This document shows, one piece after another, positions 43,744-52,091 of a DNA stretch of 64,000 nucleotides. A program made the position numbers and the translations under genes. The stretch is taken from assembly GCF_007992215.1 (NCBI RefSeq), contig NZ_BJZV01000017.1, forward strand, positions 33,551-97,550, in the 5' to 3' direction. The DNA is from Methylobacterium gnaphalii. Its GTDB lineage: Bacteria > Pseudomonadota > Alphaproteobacteria > Rhizobiales > Beijerinckiaceae. How positions within the stretch are numbered: position 1 is the first letter of the stretch; every line of letters begins with the position of its first letter. The notes under the pieces were generated by a model. That model ran no database searches. It was given only the letters and a program-made list of their open reading frames with translations, and was not told where the DNA came from.

Positions 43744-44988
43744 TCAGGCGAACATCATCTCGGCCTTGGCCAGGGCCTCGGCGAGCGTGTCGATCTCGGC
43801 CTTCGTATTATACAGACCGAACGAGGCGCGACAGGTGGAGGTCACGCCGAAGCGGTTGAGGAGAGGCATCGCGCAATGCGTCCCGGCGCGTACCGCGACG
43901 CCCTGCCGGTCGATGATCGTGGCGACGTCGTGGGCGTGAGCCCCTTTCATCTCGAAGGCGACGACGCCGCCCTTATCCCGCGCAGTGCCGATCAAGCGCA
44001 CCGAATTCATCGCGCCGAGCCGCTCCTGAGCATAAGTCGTCAGGGCCTCTTCATGGGCAGCGATTGCCTCGCGGCCTACGCCCATCATGAATTCCAGAGC
44101 CGCGCCAAGGCCCACTGCCTCGATGATCGCCGGCGTGCCAGCCTCGAAGCGATGGGGCGGGTCATTGTAGGTGATGGTGTCCTGCGTGACCGTGCGGATC
44201 ATCTCGCCGCCGCCCTGGTAGGGAGGCAGGCGGTCGAGCCACTCCTTCTTGCCGTAGAGCACGCCGATCCCGGTCGGTCCGTAGACCTTGTGCCCGGTGA
44301 AGACGAAGAAGTCGCAATCGAGCGCCCTCACGTCGATGGTGCGGTGGACCGCACTCTGTGCGCCGTCGAGCAGCACCGGCACGTTGTGGGCGTGGGCGAT
44401 GCGGATAATGTCCTCGGCCGGCGTCACCGTGCCGAGCACGTTCGACATGTGAGTGATCGCGACCATCTTGGTGCGCGGGGAGAAGAGCTTCTCGTATTCC
44501 TCAACGAGGAAGTTGCCCTCGTCGTCGACCGGCGCCCACTTGATCACCGCCCCATAACGCTCCCGCAGAAAGTGCCAGGGTACGATGTTGGAATGGTGCT
44601 CCATGATCGAGAGGATGATCTCATCCCCCTCCCCGATCAGCCCAGCCCGGTGCATCGACGACGCGACGAGGTTGTAGGCCTCGGTCGCGTTGCGCGTGAA
44701 AATGATCTCGTCTGGCGAGGCCGCGTTGAGGAACTGCCGCGTGGTCTCGCGCGCACCCTCGAAACCCTCTGTGGCGGCGTTGGCCATGTAGTGCAGCCCG
44801 CGATGCACGTTGGCATAGGCGCCCTCCATGCAGCCGACCATGGCGTCGATCACAGCCTTCGGCTTCTGGGCCGAGGCGGCATTGTCGAGATAGACCAGGG
44901 GCTTGCCGTAGACCTGCTTGGACAAGATCGGGAATTCCTTGCGGATTTCCGCGACGTCGTAGCTGGGGTGGCGCAGTGGGGCGTTCAT
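43744..44988 (-). CDS. sufS: Cysteine desulfurase SufS
   Basis: A PLP enzyme that takes sulfur from cysteine for Fe-S clusters (class II). ATG at 44988 (MNAPLRHPSYDVAEIRKEFP) has GAGGT 8 bases before it; the open frame to 45039 is probably not translated. The PLP Lys is about residue 232 in FTGHKVYGPTGIGVLYG, and the catalytic Cys about 371 in RAGTHCAMPLLNRFGV, the SufS form. It has 414 residues. A 114-base repeat separates it from sufD. It is one of two desulfurases in this operon. Confidence 0.95.
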   Translation of the reverse strand: MNAPLRHPSYDVAEIRKEFPILSKQVYGKPLVYLDNAASAQKPKAVIDAMVGCMEGAYANVHRGLHYMANAATEGFEGARETTRQFLNAASPDEIIFTRNATEAYNLVASSMHRAGLIGEGDEIILSIMEHHSNIVPWHFLRERYGAVIKWAPVDDEGNFLVEEYEKLFSPRTKMVAITHMSNVLGTVTPAEDIIRIAHAHNVPVLLDGAQSAVHRTIDVRALDCDFFVFTGHKVYGPTGIGVLYGKKEWLDRLPPYQGGGEMIRTVTQDTITYNDPPHRFEAGTPAIIEAVGLGAALEFMMGVGREAIAAHEEALTTYAQERLGAMNSVRLIGTARDKGGVVAFEMKGAHAHDVATIIDRQGVAVRAGTHCAMPLLNRFGVTSTCRASFGLYNTKAEIDTLAEALAKAEMMFA

Positions 44989-45040
44989 CGGGTCGACCTC
45001 GAACCTTCGGTCTTCGAAAACCTCGCTCCTCGAAGCCACT

Positions 45041-45154
45041 CCCTCGTCCTGAGGTGCCGAAGCGAAGCGAAGGCCTCGAAGAAGGCCTTCAGACGTCTCG
45101 GCGATCCCTAGAGCCTCCCTTCGAAGCCCGCGGCGCGGGCATCTCAGGATGAGG
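45041..45154. repeat. Palindromic intergenic repeat inside the SUF operon
   Basis: The left part CCCTCGTCCTGAGGTGCCGA with AGCGAAGCGAAGGCCTCGAA matches the full copy at 4581-4686. The right end, CTTCGAAGCCCGCG and ATCTCAGGATGAGG, is its complement. It lies in the 198-base gap between sufD and sufS. A transcript crossing it would form a long hairpin, which may reduce expression of sufS, sufT and sufA or stabilise upstream mRNA. Confidence 0.75.
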
Positions 45155-45186
45155 TTCTTAGATGGGATCGCCTTTCTCGCACGGGT

Positions 45187-46509
45187 CTAGCCCCGCGCCC
45201 TCAGCCAAGCCTCGACCTCGCCGATCAGCGCATCCCGGGCACCCTCATGCGTGACCGATTCCAGTGCTTCGCCGATGAAGGCCTGGACGAGCAGGCTTTC
45301 GGCGATGGGCTTCGGCAGGCCGCGGGCCATAAGGTAGAACAGGAGTTCCTCGTCAGGCGCGCCGCAGGTGGCACCGTGGCCGCAGGCGACATCGTCGGCG
45401 AAGATCTCGAGCTCCGGCTTGTTCATCATCTGCCCCTCATCGGTGAGGAGCAAGCAATCCGACTTCATCTTGCCGTCGGTCTGCTGCGCGATCTGGCGGA
45501 CGATGATCTTGCCCTGGAACACGCCAGTGGCATCGCCGTCGATCACCGTCTTGAACTGCTCGCGGCTCACCCCACCGACGGCGGCGTGGTCGGCGAGAAG
45601 CGTCGAGTCGGCGAGTTGCCCGTCGCCGAGCATGGCCGCGCCGTTGACGATGGCGTTGGCGTTCTCACCGGCGAAATGCAGGTAGATCTGGTGACGCGAC
45701 AGCGCACCGCCGAAGACGAGGTTCACGCTTTCCAAGTTCGCCTCGGCGCCGAGCCGGGCCGCGATGGTCGAGAGCGCGATCGCCTTGTCGCCTTCCCGGT
45801 TGAGCCGGGTGTGGCGCAGGGTGGCCTTGTCGGCGATGACCGCATCCACGGCGTCGTTCGGCTGGTAGGCGAGCCCGTTCGGGCCCTCATGGGTCTCGAA
45901 GAGCGAGAACTCGGCGCCCTCGCCCACCGACACCAGCACGCGTGTGGCCGTGGAAAACGCCGTCGCTCCCGTGCCGACGAAGCGCAGATGGACCGGCGTC
46001 TCGACCTTGGCACCGGCTGCGACTGAGATCAGCGCGCCATCGGCCAGGAAAGCCGTGTTGAGCTGGTAGATCGGGTTCTCGCGGGTCTGTTCGACCGGGC
46101 CGAGCGCCTTCAGGAGCGGGTTGCCCTTGGTCAGCGCCTCCGTCAGCGGCGTCACGGTGACACCCTCCGGCAGCGAGCCGAGATCCGAGAGTGCGTCGAC
46201 GAGGTGGCCGTTGACGAAGGTCAGGCGCACGGCCTCGACACCGGCAAACGCTTTTGCCGAAGCAACAGTGGACTTGGCGGTCTCGGCCGAGGGTACTTCT
46301 GCCGGATGCGCGGCCTCTACGATCGCGGCGCGCAGGTCCGTGTACTTGAAGGCCTCGACGCGGCGGCTCGGCAGGCCGGTCGCCTCGAAGAACTTGAAGG
46401 CCTCCTCGCGCGAGATCTTCTCCTCGGTGGCGAAGCTCTTGCGAGCAGCTTCGAACAGGTTCGAGAGCCCTGTTTCGGCGGAGGTGCGCAGGTTGGTAAT
46501 GTCGGCCAT
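45187..46509 (-). CDS. sufD: Fe-S cluster assembly protein SufD
   Basis: Partner of SufB and SufC in the SufBC2D scaffold. It has 440 residues and the SufBD beta-helix core: LSTIAARLGAEANLESVNLV, GGALSRHQIYLHFAGENANA, DHAAVGGVSREQFKTVIDGD, FQGKIIVRQIAQQTDGKMKS, and CGHGATCGAPDEELLFYLMA. The last gives the conserved HGAT-type motif. The start MADITNLRTSAETG overlaps the stop of sufC by one base (TAATG), so translation is coupled. Confidence 0.96.
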   Translation of the reverse strand: MADITNLRTSAETGLSNLFEAARKSFATEEKISREEAFKFFEATGLPSRRVEAFKYTDLRAAIVEAAHPAEVPSAETAKSTVASAKAFAGVEAVRLTFVNGHLVDALSDLGSLPEGVTVTPLTEALTKGNPLLKALGPVEQTRENPIYQLNTAFLADGALISVAAGAKVETPVHLRFVGTGATAFSTATRVLVSVGEGAEFSLFETHEGPNGLAYQPNDAVDAVIADKATLRHTRLNREGDKAIALSTIAARLGAEANLESVNLVFGGALSRHQIYLHFAGENANAIVNGAAMLGDGQLADSTLLADHAAVGGVSREQFKTVIDGDATGVFQGKIIVRQIAQQTDGKMKSDCLLLTDEGQMMNKPELEIFADDVACGHGATCGAPDEELLFYLMARGLPKPIAESLLVQAFIGEALESVTHEGARDALIGEVEAWLRARG

Positions 46510-47258
46510 TACGCGGCCTCGCTGCGGTAATCGGCGTAGCCCGACTGCTCGAGTTCGAGCGCCAGCTCCTTGCCGCCGGTCTTCACGATCTGGCCCTTCG
46601 ACATGACGTGCACGGTGTCGGGCACGATGTGGTTCAGGAGCCGCTGGTAGTGCGTGATGACGAGGAAGGAGCGGCCCTTCTCGCGCAGCGCGTTCACGCC
46701 CTCGGAGACAATGCGCAGCGCATCGATGTCGAGGCCGGAATCGGTCTCGTCGAGGACGCAGAACTTCGGCTCCAGGAGCGCCATCTGCAGGATCTCCATG
46801 CGCTTCTTCTCGCCGCCGGAGAAACCGACATTGAGGGCGCGCTTGAGCATCTCCTTGTTGATCTCGAGCTTGTCTGCGGCAGCGTTGACCTTGCGGATGA
46901 AGTCCGGGGTCGAGATTTCACCTTCCTCGCGAGCACGGCGCTGCGCGTTGATGCACGCCTTGAGAAAGGTCATTGTGCCGACGCCAGCGATCTCCAGCGG
47001 GTACTGGAAGGCCAGGAACAGGCCGGCCGCGGCGCGCTCGTCCGGTGCCATCTCAAGCACGTTCACGCCGTCGAGCAGGATCTCGCCATCGAGGACCTCG
47101 TAGTCCTCCTTGCCGGCGATGACGTAGGAGAGCGTCGACTTGCCGGAGCCGTTCGGGCCCATGATCGCAGCGACCTCGCCGTCGTTCACGGTGAGGTTCA
47201 GGCCGTTGAGGATCTGGTTGTCCTCGATCTTCACGACGAGGTTCTTGATTTCGAGCAT
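46509..47258 (-). CDS. sufC: Fe-S cluster assembly ATPase SufC
   Basis: An ABC-type ATPase subunit of the SUF scaffold. Walker A is MGPNGSGKSTLSYVIAG, the signature LNVGFSGGEKKRMEILQMAL, Walker B KFCVLDETDSGLDIDALR, and the switch His in LVITHYQRLLNHI. It has 249 residues and begins MLEIKNLVVKIEDNQILNGL. sufB ends 92 bases before it; sufD overlaps its stop by one base. Confidence 0.97.
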   Translation of the reverse strand: MLEIKNLVVKIEDNQILNGLNLTVNDGEVAAIMGPNGSGKSTLSYVIAGKEDYEVLDGEILLDGVNVLEMAPDERAAAGLFLAFQYPLEIAGVGTMTFLKACINAQRRAREEGEISTPDFIRKVNAAADKLEINKEMLKRALNVGFSGGEKKRMEILQMALLEPKFCVLDETDSGLDIDALRIVSEGVNALREKGRSFLVITHYQRLLNHIVPDTVHVMSKGQIVKTGGKELALELEQSGYADYRSEAA

Positions 47259-47350
47259 GCTGGGGTCGTCCTAGTTGGGAACGGCAGCCGGACCCCACCG
47301 CGAGGCAGTAGGGTCGGCGCCGACGTTGAGCATTCTTGTTTGGGCGGGCC

Positions 47351-48820
47351 TCAGCCCACCGAGCCTTCGAGGCTGATCGAGATCAGCTTCTGCGCCTCGA
47401 CAGCGAACTCCATCGGCAGCTGCTGCAGCACGTCGCGGACGAAGCCGTTGACGATGAGAGCGGTCGCCTCCTCCTCGGAGAGCCCGCGCTGCTGGCAGTA
47501 GAACTTCTGGTCCTCGGAAATCTTCGAGGTGGTGGCCTCGTGCTCGAAGACAGCCGAGGCGTTCTTCGACTCGATGTAGGGCACGGTATGCGCGCCGCAC
47601 TGATCGCCGATCAGCAGGGAGTCGCAGTTCGTGAAGTTGCGCGCGCCCTTGGCCTTCTTGTGCGCCGAGACGAGGCCCCGGTAGGTGTTCTGCGAACGAC
47701 CGGCCGAGATGCCCTTCGAGATGATCCGGCTGGTGGTGTTCTTGCCGAGGTGGATCATCTTGGTGCCGGAATCGACCTGCTGCATGCCATTCGACACAGC
47801 GATCGAGTAGAATTCGCCACGGCTGTCATCGCCGCGCAGGATGCATGACGGGTACTTCCAGGTGATGGCCGATCCGGTCTCAACCTGGGTCCAGGAGATC
47901 TTGGAGCGGGCGCCGCGGCAATCTCCGCGCTTCGTCACGAAGTTGTAGATGCCACCCTTGCCCTCGTTGTCGCCCGGGTACCAGTTCTGGACCGTCGAGT
48001 ACTTGATCTCGGCGTCGTCCAGGGCGACGAGTTCGACCACCGCCGCGTGAAGCTGGTTGTCGTCGCGCTTCGGGGCCGTGCAGCCCTCGAGATACGAGAC
48101 ATAGGAGCCCTTGTCGGCGATGATGAGCGTGCGCTCGAACTGGCCGGTATCGCGCTCATTGATGCGGAAATAGGTCGACAGCTCCATCGGGCAGCGCACG
48201 CCCGGCGGGATGTAGACGAACGAGCCGTCTGAGAAGACTGCCGAATTCAGCGTCGCGAAAAAGTTATCGGTCACCGGCACGACCGAGCCGAGATACTTCT
48301 TCACCAGCTCGGGATGCTCCTTCACCGCCTCAGAGATCGGCATGAAGATCACACCGGCCTTGGCGAGCTCCTTTTTGAAGGTGGTAGCCACCGACACGGA
48401 GTCGAACACAGCGTCGACGGCGACACGGCGCTCGGGGGCGATGCCCTCCAGCACCTCGACCTCACGCAGCGGGATACCGAGTTTCTCGTAGGTCTTCAGG
48501 ATCTCGGGATCGATCTCGTCGAGCGATTCCGGGCTCTTCCGCTTGGGCGCGGCATAGTAATAGAGGTTGTTGTAGTCGATCGTGTCGTACTCGACGCGTG
48601 CCCAGGCCGGCTCCTTCATGGTGAGCCAGCGACGATAGGCATCGAGGCGCCATTCGAGCAGCCATTCCGGCTCGCCCTTCTTGGCGGAGATGAAGCGCAC
48701 GATGTCCTCGGAGAGGCCCTTCTCGGACTTCTCCATCTCGATCACGGTCTCGAAGCCGTACTTGTACTGATCGAGATCAATCGAGCGGACGCGATCGATG
48801 GTTTCCTGCACTGCAGGCAT
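47351..48820 (-). CDS. sufB: Fe-S cluster assembly protein SufB
   Basis: The main scaffold subunit on which the cluster is built. It starts [20 protein letters not shown]. Characteristic are [100 protein letters not shown], and [20 protein letters not shown], with Cys that can bind cluster precursors. It has 489 residues. It follows the nifS-like gene by 68 bases. Confidence 0.97.
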   Translation of the reverse strand: MPAVQETIDRVRSIDLDQYKYGFETVIEMEKSEKGLSEDIVRFISAKKGEPEWLLEWRLDAYRRWLTMKEPAWARVEYDTIDYNNLYYYAAPKRKSPESLDEIDPEILKTYEKLGIPLREVEVLEGIAPERRVAVDAVFDSVSVATTFKKELAKAGVIFMPISEAVKEHPELVKKYLGSVVPVTDNFFATLNSAVFSDGSFVYIPPGVRCPMELSTYFRINERDTGQFERTLIIADKGSYVSYLEGCTAPKRDDNQLHAAVVELVALDDAEIKYSTVQNWYPGDNEGKGGIYNFVTKRGDCRGARSKISWTQVETGSAITWKYPSCILRGDDSRGEFYSIAVSNGMQQVDSGTKMIHLGKNTTSRIISKGISAGRSQNTYRGLVSAHKKAKGARNFTNCDSLLIGDQCGAHTVPYIESKNASAVFEHEATTSKISEDQKFYCQQRGLSEEEATALIVNGFVRDVLQQLPMEFAVEAQKLISISLEGSVG

Positions 48821-48888
48821 TCAACGTCTCCTGACGACGCCGGCCCATATGGCTGGCGCATTTGCGAGATGACGGTGGAAGGTGGCAC

Positions 48889-50061
48889 TCATGCCGCCTG
48901 CCCTCGTCGCTGATATAGGGATTGGACGGCCCGTTCGAAGGCCATGAGAAAGCGGGTCATGTCCTCATCCCGCGAATTCCAACCAAAACTGACGCGTAGC
49001 GCCCCCGCAGCGAGTGCAGGGCTCACGCCCATGGCCGCGAGCGTGGCCGACCGCGCGACCTTTCCGGACGAGCAGGCCGAACCGGATGAGACTGCAACGC
49101 CGGCGAGATCGAAGGCGATCAGCGTCGTGGCGGCGTCCAGGCCGGGCACAGCGAAGCTGAGGGTGTTCGGGAGGCGCGGCGCACTTTTACCGAAGATAAC
49201 CGCATCGGGCGCGAGCGCCAGCACCCGCGCCTCGAGCGTATCGCGAAAGCCTGCGAGCCGCGTCCCCTCAGCGTCGAGATCGGTCAGCGCGTGCCGGGCG
49301 GCCTCACCCATGCCGACGATACCCGACAGGTTCTCGGTCCCGCAGCGCAGGCGCGACTCCTGCCCGCCACCGCGAATGAACGCGCCCTCCAGAGTAACGC
49401 CGCGGCCAACCGCGAGGGCACCGACGCCCTTGGGCGCCGCGAATTTGTGGCCGGACAGAGTGAGCGCATCAAGGCCGAGCGCTGCCATGTCCAGGTGGAT
49501 CTTGCCAATGGCCTGCACGGCGTCGCTGTGCACCAGCGCCCTACCATGCTCGCGGGCGAGCGCGATGATTTCGGCAAGCGGCTGAACCGCGCCGGTCTCG
49601 TTGTTGGCCGCGTGAACCGAGATCAGCAGGCTCTCTCCAGCAAGAGCCGTAAGACGCTCGCGAAGCACGTCAAGCCGCAGGATGCCCGATGGGTCGACCG
49701 GCAAAACCTCGACCGCCTCATCCGTGAAACGATGGCCGGTCGCTACACAGGAATGCTCGGTGGCGGAGATCAGCAGTCGAGTCGGCGCGGGCTGGCCCAC
49801 ACGCCGCAGAGCGCCGGAGAGCACGGTATTGGCGGCCTCGGTGCCGCCGCTGGTGAAAGTAACTTGCGCCGGCCGGGTGCCGACGAGGGCGGCGACGGAG
49901 TCGCGCGCGGTATCGAGCATGATGCGGGCAGCGCGGCCCTCCGCATGGATCGAAGACGGGTTTCCAGGGACCATCAGAGCGCGCGCGACCGCCTGCGCCA
50001 CGACCGGACGCACCGGAGCCGTAGCGTTGTAGTCGAGGTAACTGCGTGTTGCTCCGTTCAT
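48889..50061 (-). CDS. Cysteine desulfurase (NifS/IscS-like)
   Basis: First gene of the SUF operon. A class I type desulfurase: it starts MNGATRSYLDYNATAPVRPV, binds PLP through Lys about 205 in LSGHKFAAPKGVGALAVG, and has the active Cys about 328 in SSGSACSSGKVARSATL. It has 390 residues. Having an IscS/NifS-type enzyme together with SufS in one operon is common in Hyphomicrobiales. Two Irr-like palindromes lie 142-175 bases upstream. It may supply sulfur to other acceptors such as tRNA thiolation. Confidence 0.93.
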   Translation of the reverse strand: MNGATRSYLDYNATAPVRPVVAQAVARALMVPGNPSSIHAEGRAARIMLDTARDSVAALVGTRPAQVTFTSGGTEAANTVLSGALRRVGQPAPTRLLISATEHSCVATGHRFTDEAVEVLPVDPSGILRLDVLRERLTALAGESLLISVHAANNETGAVQPLAEIIALAREHGRALVHSDAVQAIGKIHLDMAALGLDALTLSGHKFAAPKGVGALAVGRGVTLEGAFIRGGGQESRLRCGTENLSGIVGMGEAARHALTDLDAEGTRLAGFRDTLEARVLALAPDAVIFGKSAPRLPNTLSFAVPGLDAATTLIAFDLAGVAVSSGSACSSGKVARSATLAAMGVSPALAAGALRVSFGWNSRDEDMTRFLMAFERAVQSLYQRRGQAA

Positions 50062-50202
50062 GCCCTTTTAGATCTCGATGGCTCGAATTCGTCGCGCCTG
50101 TTCGACCGATGCTCGAAATTCTTGCTTTCGCCCCCCGTCACCGTGCTAAGGCGCTGCCACGCAACATCTGCAACGACGGGGCCGCTCAAAGCGGCTTATT
50201 GT

Positions 50203-50236
50203 TTAGAATGCTTCTAATCGCCTAGAATTATTCTAA
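50203..50236. promoter_or_regulatory. Two tandem Irr-type (ICE) palindromes upstream of the SUF operon
   Basis: TTAGAA-TGC-TTCTAA (50203-50217) is a perfect palindrome. CTAGAA-TTA-TTCTAA (50223-50236 region, TAGAA-N3-TTCTA core perfect) follows, with centres 19 bases apart, about two helical turns. They match the iron-control element bound by Irr in Rhizobiales (TTAGAA-N3-TTCTAA). They lie between the divergent nifS-like gene and the hydrolase at 50351 and probably give iron control of the SUF operon. Confidence 0.72.
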
Positions 50237-50350
50237 GCCGCTTGTACGGTGATGGCGGAGCGAGTCAAGGCGTTGCGAAATACGTCTGTATCGCGATCCC
50301 CGCCGACTCGTGCCGAGCGGAGGCGATCGGATGCTCCGCCCGAGGACATC

Positions 50351-51004
50351 ATGCCCGAAGTCATCTTCACCGGTCCGGCCGGTCGCCTTGAGGGTCGCTA
50401 CCAGGCGCCCAAGAAGAAGGGCGCTCCGATCGCGATCATCCTGCATCCGCACCCGCAGTTCGGGGGCACGATGAACAACCAGATCGTCTATAACCTGTTC
50501 TATACGTTCGCCAATCGCGGTTTCGCGGCCTTGCGTTTCAACTTCCGCGGTGTCGGCCGCAGCCAGGGAGCCTTCGACCACGGTTCGGGCGAATTGTCGG
50601 ATGCGGCCTCGGCCTTGGATTGGGTGCAGTCGGTCAATCCGGAGGCCAAGGCCTGCTGGATCGCCGGCGTGTCCTTCGGCTCCTGGATCGGCATGCAGCT
50701 GTTGATGCGCCGCCCCGAGATCGAGGGTTTCATCTCGATCGCCGCCATGGCCAACCGCTACGACTTCACTTTCCTCGCCCCTTGCCCCTCCTCCGGCCTA
50801 TTCGTGCACGGCTCCGAGGACCGCGTGGCCCCGGCCCGCGAGGTCATGCCGGTGATCGAGAAGGTGAAGGTCCAGAAGGGCGTCATCATCGAGCACCAGA
50901 TGGTCGAGGGCGCCAATCACTTCTTCGATGGCAAGGTCGATGAGCTGACGCAGACGGTAGACGCCTATCTCGACAAGCGACTGGGGCCGGCAAAGGCAGC
51001 CTGA
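50351..51004 (+). CDS. Alpha/beta hydrolase
   Basis: A 217-residue serine hydrolase of a short alpha/beta family. ATG at 50351 follows GAGGA. HPHPQFGGTMNNQIVYNLFY gives an HPxP oxyanion/entry motif, FNFRGVGRSQGAFDHGSGEL follows, the nucleophile Ser is in IAGVSFGSWIGMQLLMRR (GxSxG), the acid lies in FVHGSEDRVAP, and the His in VEGANHFFDGKVDEL. The substrate is unknown. It is divergent from the SUF operon and shares the gap with the Irr-like sites. Confidence 0.88.
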   Translation: MPEVIFTGPAGRLEGRYQAPKKKGAPIAIILHPHPQFGGTMNNQIVYNLFYTFANRGFAALRFNFRGVGRSQGAFDHGSGELSDAASALDWVQSVNPEAKACWIAGVSFGSWIGMQLLMRRPEIEGFISIAAMANRYDFTFLAPCPSSGLFVHGSEDRVAPAREVMPVIEKVKVQKGVIIEHQMVEGANHFFDGKVDELTQTVDAYLDKRLGPAKAA

Positions 51005-51052
51005 ACCGCTGCGCCACCCCGTCCCACTTGGGAGCGGGAATGGCGCTTGCGC

Positions 51053-51531
51053 CTACAGCATCGTCGCCACAGCGGCGCGCTGATGCGCCGCCTTTCCCCA
51101 TCCCTCCTAGAAGCCCGTCTGCTCGTGAGCTTCGCGATCAGCCACCGTTCAGTGTCGGACTGGGGTGGTATAGCGGGTGCCGATGCCCTCGGACGCGAAG
51201 GTCGCGATCGCCGTCATGACCGGCTTTTGCGAGGGCTCCCAGGCCGAAGTGTCGGCATCGGTGAAGACGATTCATTCGTTCGGCACGACACCGAGGCAAA
51301 TCCCGCAATTGGGAAACTCGGTGCCGTCCCATCCTCGCGTCACGACGAGACCCGGCCCGGCGGGACGCTGTCAGACTCAACTCCGACCGTGGTCCCCGGC
51401 GCCGGCGTGAACCACTGCTTCAGCAGCTACGGCTCGGTCCGAAGGCAAAAGAGTGCGGCCGGACACGCCGCGATCAACCGCGTGAGCACGAGGTTGCGTT
51501 CCGCGTTGTCAGCGGCGTCGGTTACGGTGAT
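51053..51531 (-). pseudogene. AHSA1/SRPBCC family protein, decayed
   Basis: The minus strand keeps a recognisable AHSA1 (Hsp90 ATPase activator homologue) protein in pieces: ERNLVLTRLIAACPAALF, LRTEP-stop-LLKQWFTPAPGTTVG, EFPNCGICLGVVPNE-stop-IVFTDADTSAWEPSQKP, VMTAIATFASEGIGTRYTT, VRH-stop-TVADREAHE, and TGF-stop-EGWGKAA. In-frame stops are at 51427-51429, 51272-51274, 51149-51151 and 51107-51109. One frameshift lies between 51420 and 51330. The start ATG is ATC at 51529-51531. It lies 30 bases downstream of the VOC gene on the same strand, a common pairing, so it was probably cotranscribed. It fills most of the 557-base gap. Confidence 0.85.
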
Positions 51532-51561
51532 GCCTCGGCCGAAGAGGCCTGGAAGGCCCGC

Positions 51562-51984
51562 TCAAGGCTTCGGCTGGTTGAAAGCCCAGAGCACGCCGAA
51601 CGGGTCGCGGGCTTGCCCATAAAGGTCACCCCAGAACATCTCGGAGACAGGCATGACCGGCGTGCAGCCGGCATCAATGGCGCGTTGCCACCAGGCGTGA
51701 ATGTCATCGACCTGCAGGGTCATGGTGACGCCGCGCGGTGCCTCAACCGGGTGGCCGTATTCCGGGAAGGGATCCGCCAGCATCACGGATGAGCCATTGA
51801 TGTGCAGGTGCACGTGCATCGTCCGCCCCTTGTCGTCGGGCGGGATGGCAAAGGCGGTTTCCGCGGCGAAGGCGCGGCCGTAGAACTCGGCGGCTTCAGT
51901 CGCCCTCGGGATCGAGAGGTAAGCAACGACACCGCCCTTGGTGATGCCCTTGGGCGGGATGGTGTTCAGTGTCTCGTCGGTCAT
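51562..51984 (-). CDS. VOC family protein (PhnB/glyoxalase-like)
   Basis: A 140-residue member of the vicinal oxygen chelate superfamily, PhnB-like. ATG at 51984 has GAGAGGA upstream. It has GGVVAYLSIPRATEAAEFYG, HVHLHINGSSVMLADPFPEY, and WGDLYGQARDPFGVLWAFNQ, a fold with paired beta-alpha-beta3 units. The metal ligands typical of glyoxalases are only partly evident. It was probably once in an operon with the decayed AHSA1 gene just downstream. The substrate is unknown. Confidence 0.85.
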   Translation of the reverse strand: MTDETLNTIPPKGITKGGVVAYLSIPRATEAAEFYGRAFAAETAFAIPPDDKGRTMHVHLHINGSSVMLADPFPEYGHPVEAPRGVTMTLQVDDIHAWWQRAIDAGCTPVMPVSEMFWGDLYGQARDPFGVLWAFNQPKP

Positions 51985-52091
51985 CTCAGGGCTCCTCTCG
52001 GACGGGCTTGCCAGCTCCGTCATGAAGACGAACGAAGCGCAGCCTTTCCGACAGCCTCCTGCGATTCTTGTGTAGAAAAGCTGACGCGCGG

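Noticed and set aside
51047..51622. Open frame of 191 codons on the + strand in the gap after the hydrolase
   Set aside because: The region is better explained as an AHSA1 pseudogene on the minus strand; the + frame has no family-like sequence.
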